From Candidatus Kryptoniota bacterium (lineage in GTDB: Bacteria > Bacteroidota > Ignavibacteria > Kryptoniales > JAKASW01), in the NCBI GenBank assembly GCA_036567965.1, contig DATCTN010000025.1, positions 1-64,000 of the forward strand: a DNA stretch of 64,000 nucleotides, in the 5' to 3' direction. Shown in pieces: positions 63,453 through 64,000 of this stretch (position 1 is the first letter of the stretch; each line of letters starts with the position of its first letter). The translations under genes and the position numbers were made by a program. The notes beneath the pieces were generated by a model that was not told the DNA's origin, did not search any database, and saw only the letters and a list, made by a program, of their open reading frames with translations.

Positions 63453-64000
63453 ATGACACTTGACCAGGCAAAAGCGACAAGAAAACAAGGCGGTGAATCT
63501 CGACAGGTTAAGTTCGGAAGCGAGCATTTCTTCGAATCAGGGCTTGAACTCATCAAAGGAAAGAGAATCGGGTTTGTCACGAACCACTCGGCAGTACTTT
63601 CCGATGGGAGACACGAGGTGGACGTCCTAAGGGAAGAAGACGAAGTGGTGGTTGCGGCTTTGTTTTCACCCGAACACGGCATACGAGGAAGCGCTCCTGC
63701 CGGTGCACATGTCGAAAGCGAGTTGGACCCGGCTACCGGGCTCCAGATTTATTCCCTCTACGGAGACCATACAAAACCGGAAGAATGGATGCTCAAGAAT
63801 GTAGACATCTTGATTTATGATGTTCAGGATGCAGGGACACGTTTTTACACCTATATAAGCACGATGGCGCTCGCCATGGAGGCTGCCGCCGAAAAAGGAA
63901 TCCCGTTCGTAATTCTCGATCGACCGACGATAGTCACCGGAAATTTGATCGACGGTCCATTCCTGCACGACGATGCGCGTTCATTCATAGGCATGCTTCC
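63453..64000 (+). CDS. DUF1343 / NamZ-like exo-beta-N-acetylmuramidase, 3' end outside window
   Basis: 182 codons are present; the frame is still open at the window end. Family motifs: G-L-E-L-I-K-G-K-R-I-G-F-V-T-N-H-S, F-S-P-E-H-G-I-R-G (the Glu of P-E-H-G is the proposed catalytic residue in the Bacillus enzyme), Y-D-V-Q-D-A-G-T-R-F-Y-T-Y and L-D-R-P. DUF1343 includes NamZ (GH171), which frees MurNAc from the non-reducing end of peptidoglycan fragments. No signal peptide is visible at the N-terminus, so this copy may be cytoplasmic, unlike many family members. The start at 63453 has only a weak ribosome-binding site. It fits with the symporter at 59736 and the kinase at 23644 as a MurNAc salvage branch. 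Confidence 0.88.
   Translation, partial: MTLDQAKATRKQGGESRQVKFGSEHFFESGLELIKGKRIGFVTNHSAVLSDGRHEVDVLREEDEVVVAALFSPEHGIRGSAPAGAHVESELDPATGLQIYSLYGDHTKPEEWMLKNVDILIYDVQDAGTRFYTYISTMALAMEAAAEKGIPFVILDRPTIVTGNLIDGPFLHDDARSFIGML

Noticed and set aside
1-64000. tRNA or rRNA genes, transposases, phage genes, CRISPR arrays
   Set aside because: None seen on either strand by eye; no terminal inverted repeats or integrase-like frames were found.

Overview
The window looks like part of a chromosome from a member of the Bacteroidota/Chlorobi/Ignavibacteria (FCB) group. The main evidence is at least seven large secreted proteins that end in a type IX secretion (T9SS) sorting domain with the Y-P-N-P-F-N-P signature. 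Further evidence is two PorV/PorQ-like outer-membrane proteins, two TonB receptors with N-terminal carboxypeptidase-regulatory domains, a GlmX-type GlmU substitute and a GH3 plus beta-lactamase fusion. The most readable promoters have TTGACA-like -35 boxes instead of the Bacteroidia-type -33/-7 boxes, which points away from class Bacteroidia. I cannot place it to species.

Layout. 1-7294 (minus): two very large surface proteins. One is a cohesin-like/Ig-like protein cut by the window edge; the other is a giant beta-helix protein with a dockerin-like pair and a T9SS tail. 7295-8839: no recognisable gene. 8840-11032 (plus): glucosamine-6-phosphate deaminase (nagB) and a GlmU-like nucleotidyltransferase/acyltransferase. 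11165-13935: a secreted Ntn-hydrolase (minus) and a uroporphyrinogen-decarboxylase-like protein (plus). 13938-18737 (minus): operon of exo-beta-glucosaminidase-like GH2, FucP-type sugar transporter and ROK kinase. 18981-20483 (plus): POT peptide transporter. 20639-36740 (minus): eight-gene run that reads as a peptidoglycan-digesting operon: GHL10/DigH-like hydrolase, unknown exported protein, TIM-barrel protein, C39-like protease, transglutaminase-like protein, zinc amidase, GlcNAc/MurNAc-type kinase and NagZ-like GH3 lipoprotein. 37076-46663 (minus): TonB receptor, FnIII surface protein, PorV-like protein and two beta-propeller proteins. 46664-47799: divergent control region with two good promoter candidates. 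47800-64000 (plus): twelve closely packed genes: second TonB receptor, GH18 chitinase, second FnIII surface protein, second PorV-like protein, tandem-GNAT protein, NagX-like membrane acetyltransferase, PIG-L deacetylase, second tandem-GNAT protein, sodium/solute symporter, single-pass microprotein, GH51/GH39-like enzyme with a CBM32-like domain, and a DUF1343/NamZ-like protein cut by the window end.

How it fits together (inference): the window is an amino-sugar polymer utilisation island for chitin and/or peptidoglycan. Surface enzymes exported by T9SS would open the polymer. Two paralogous TonB receptor cassettes without SusD would import fragments. Periplasmic hydrolases, a deacetylase, acetyltransferases, kinases and NagB would feed the sugars to fructose-6-phosphate. 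No nagA or murQ is visible. The combination of GH18 chitinase, PIG-L deacetylase, exo-beta-glucosaminidase, ROK kinase and NagB resembles the archaeal deacetylating chitin pathway. A 19-bp sequence shared exactly by the leaders of the two minus-strand operons suggests that they are co-regulated.
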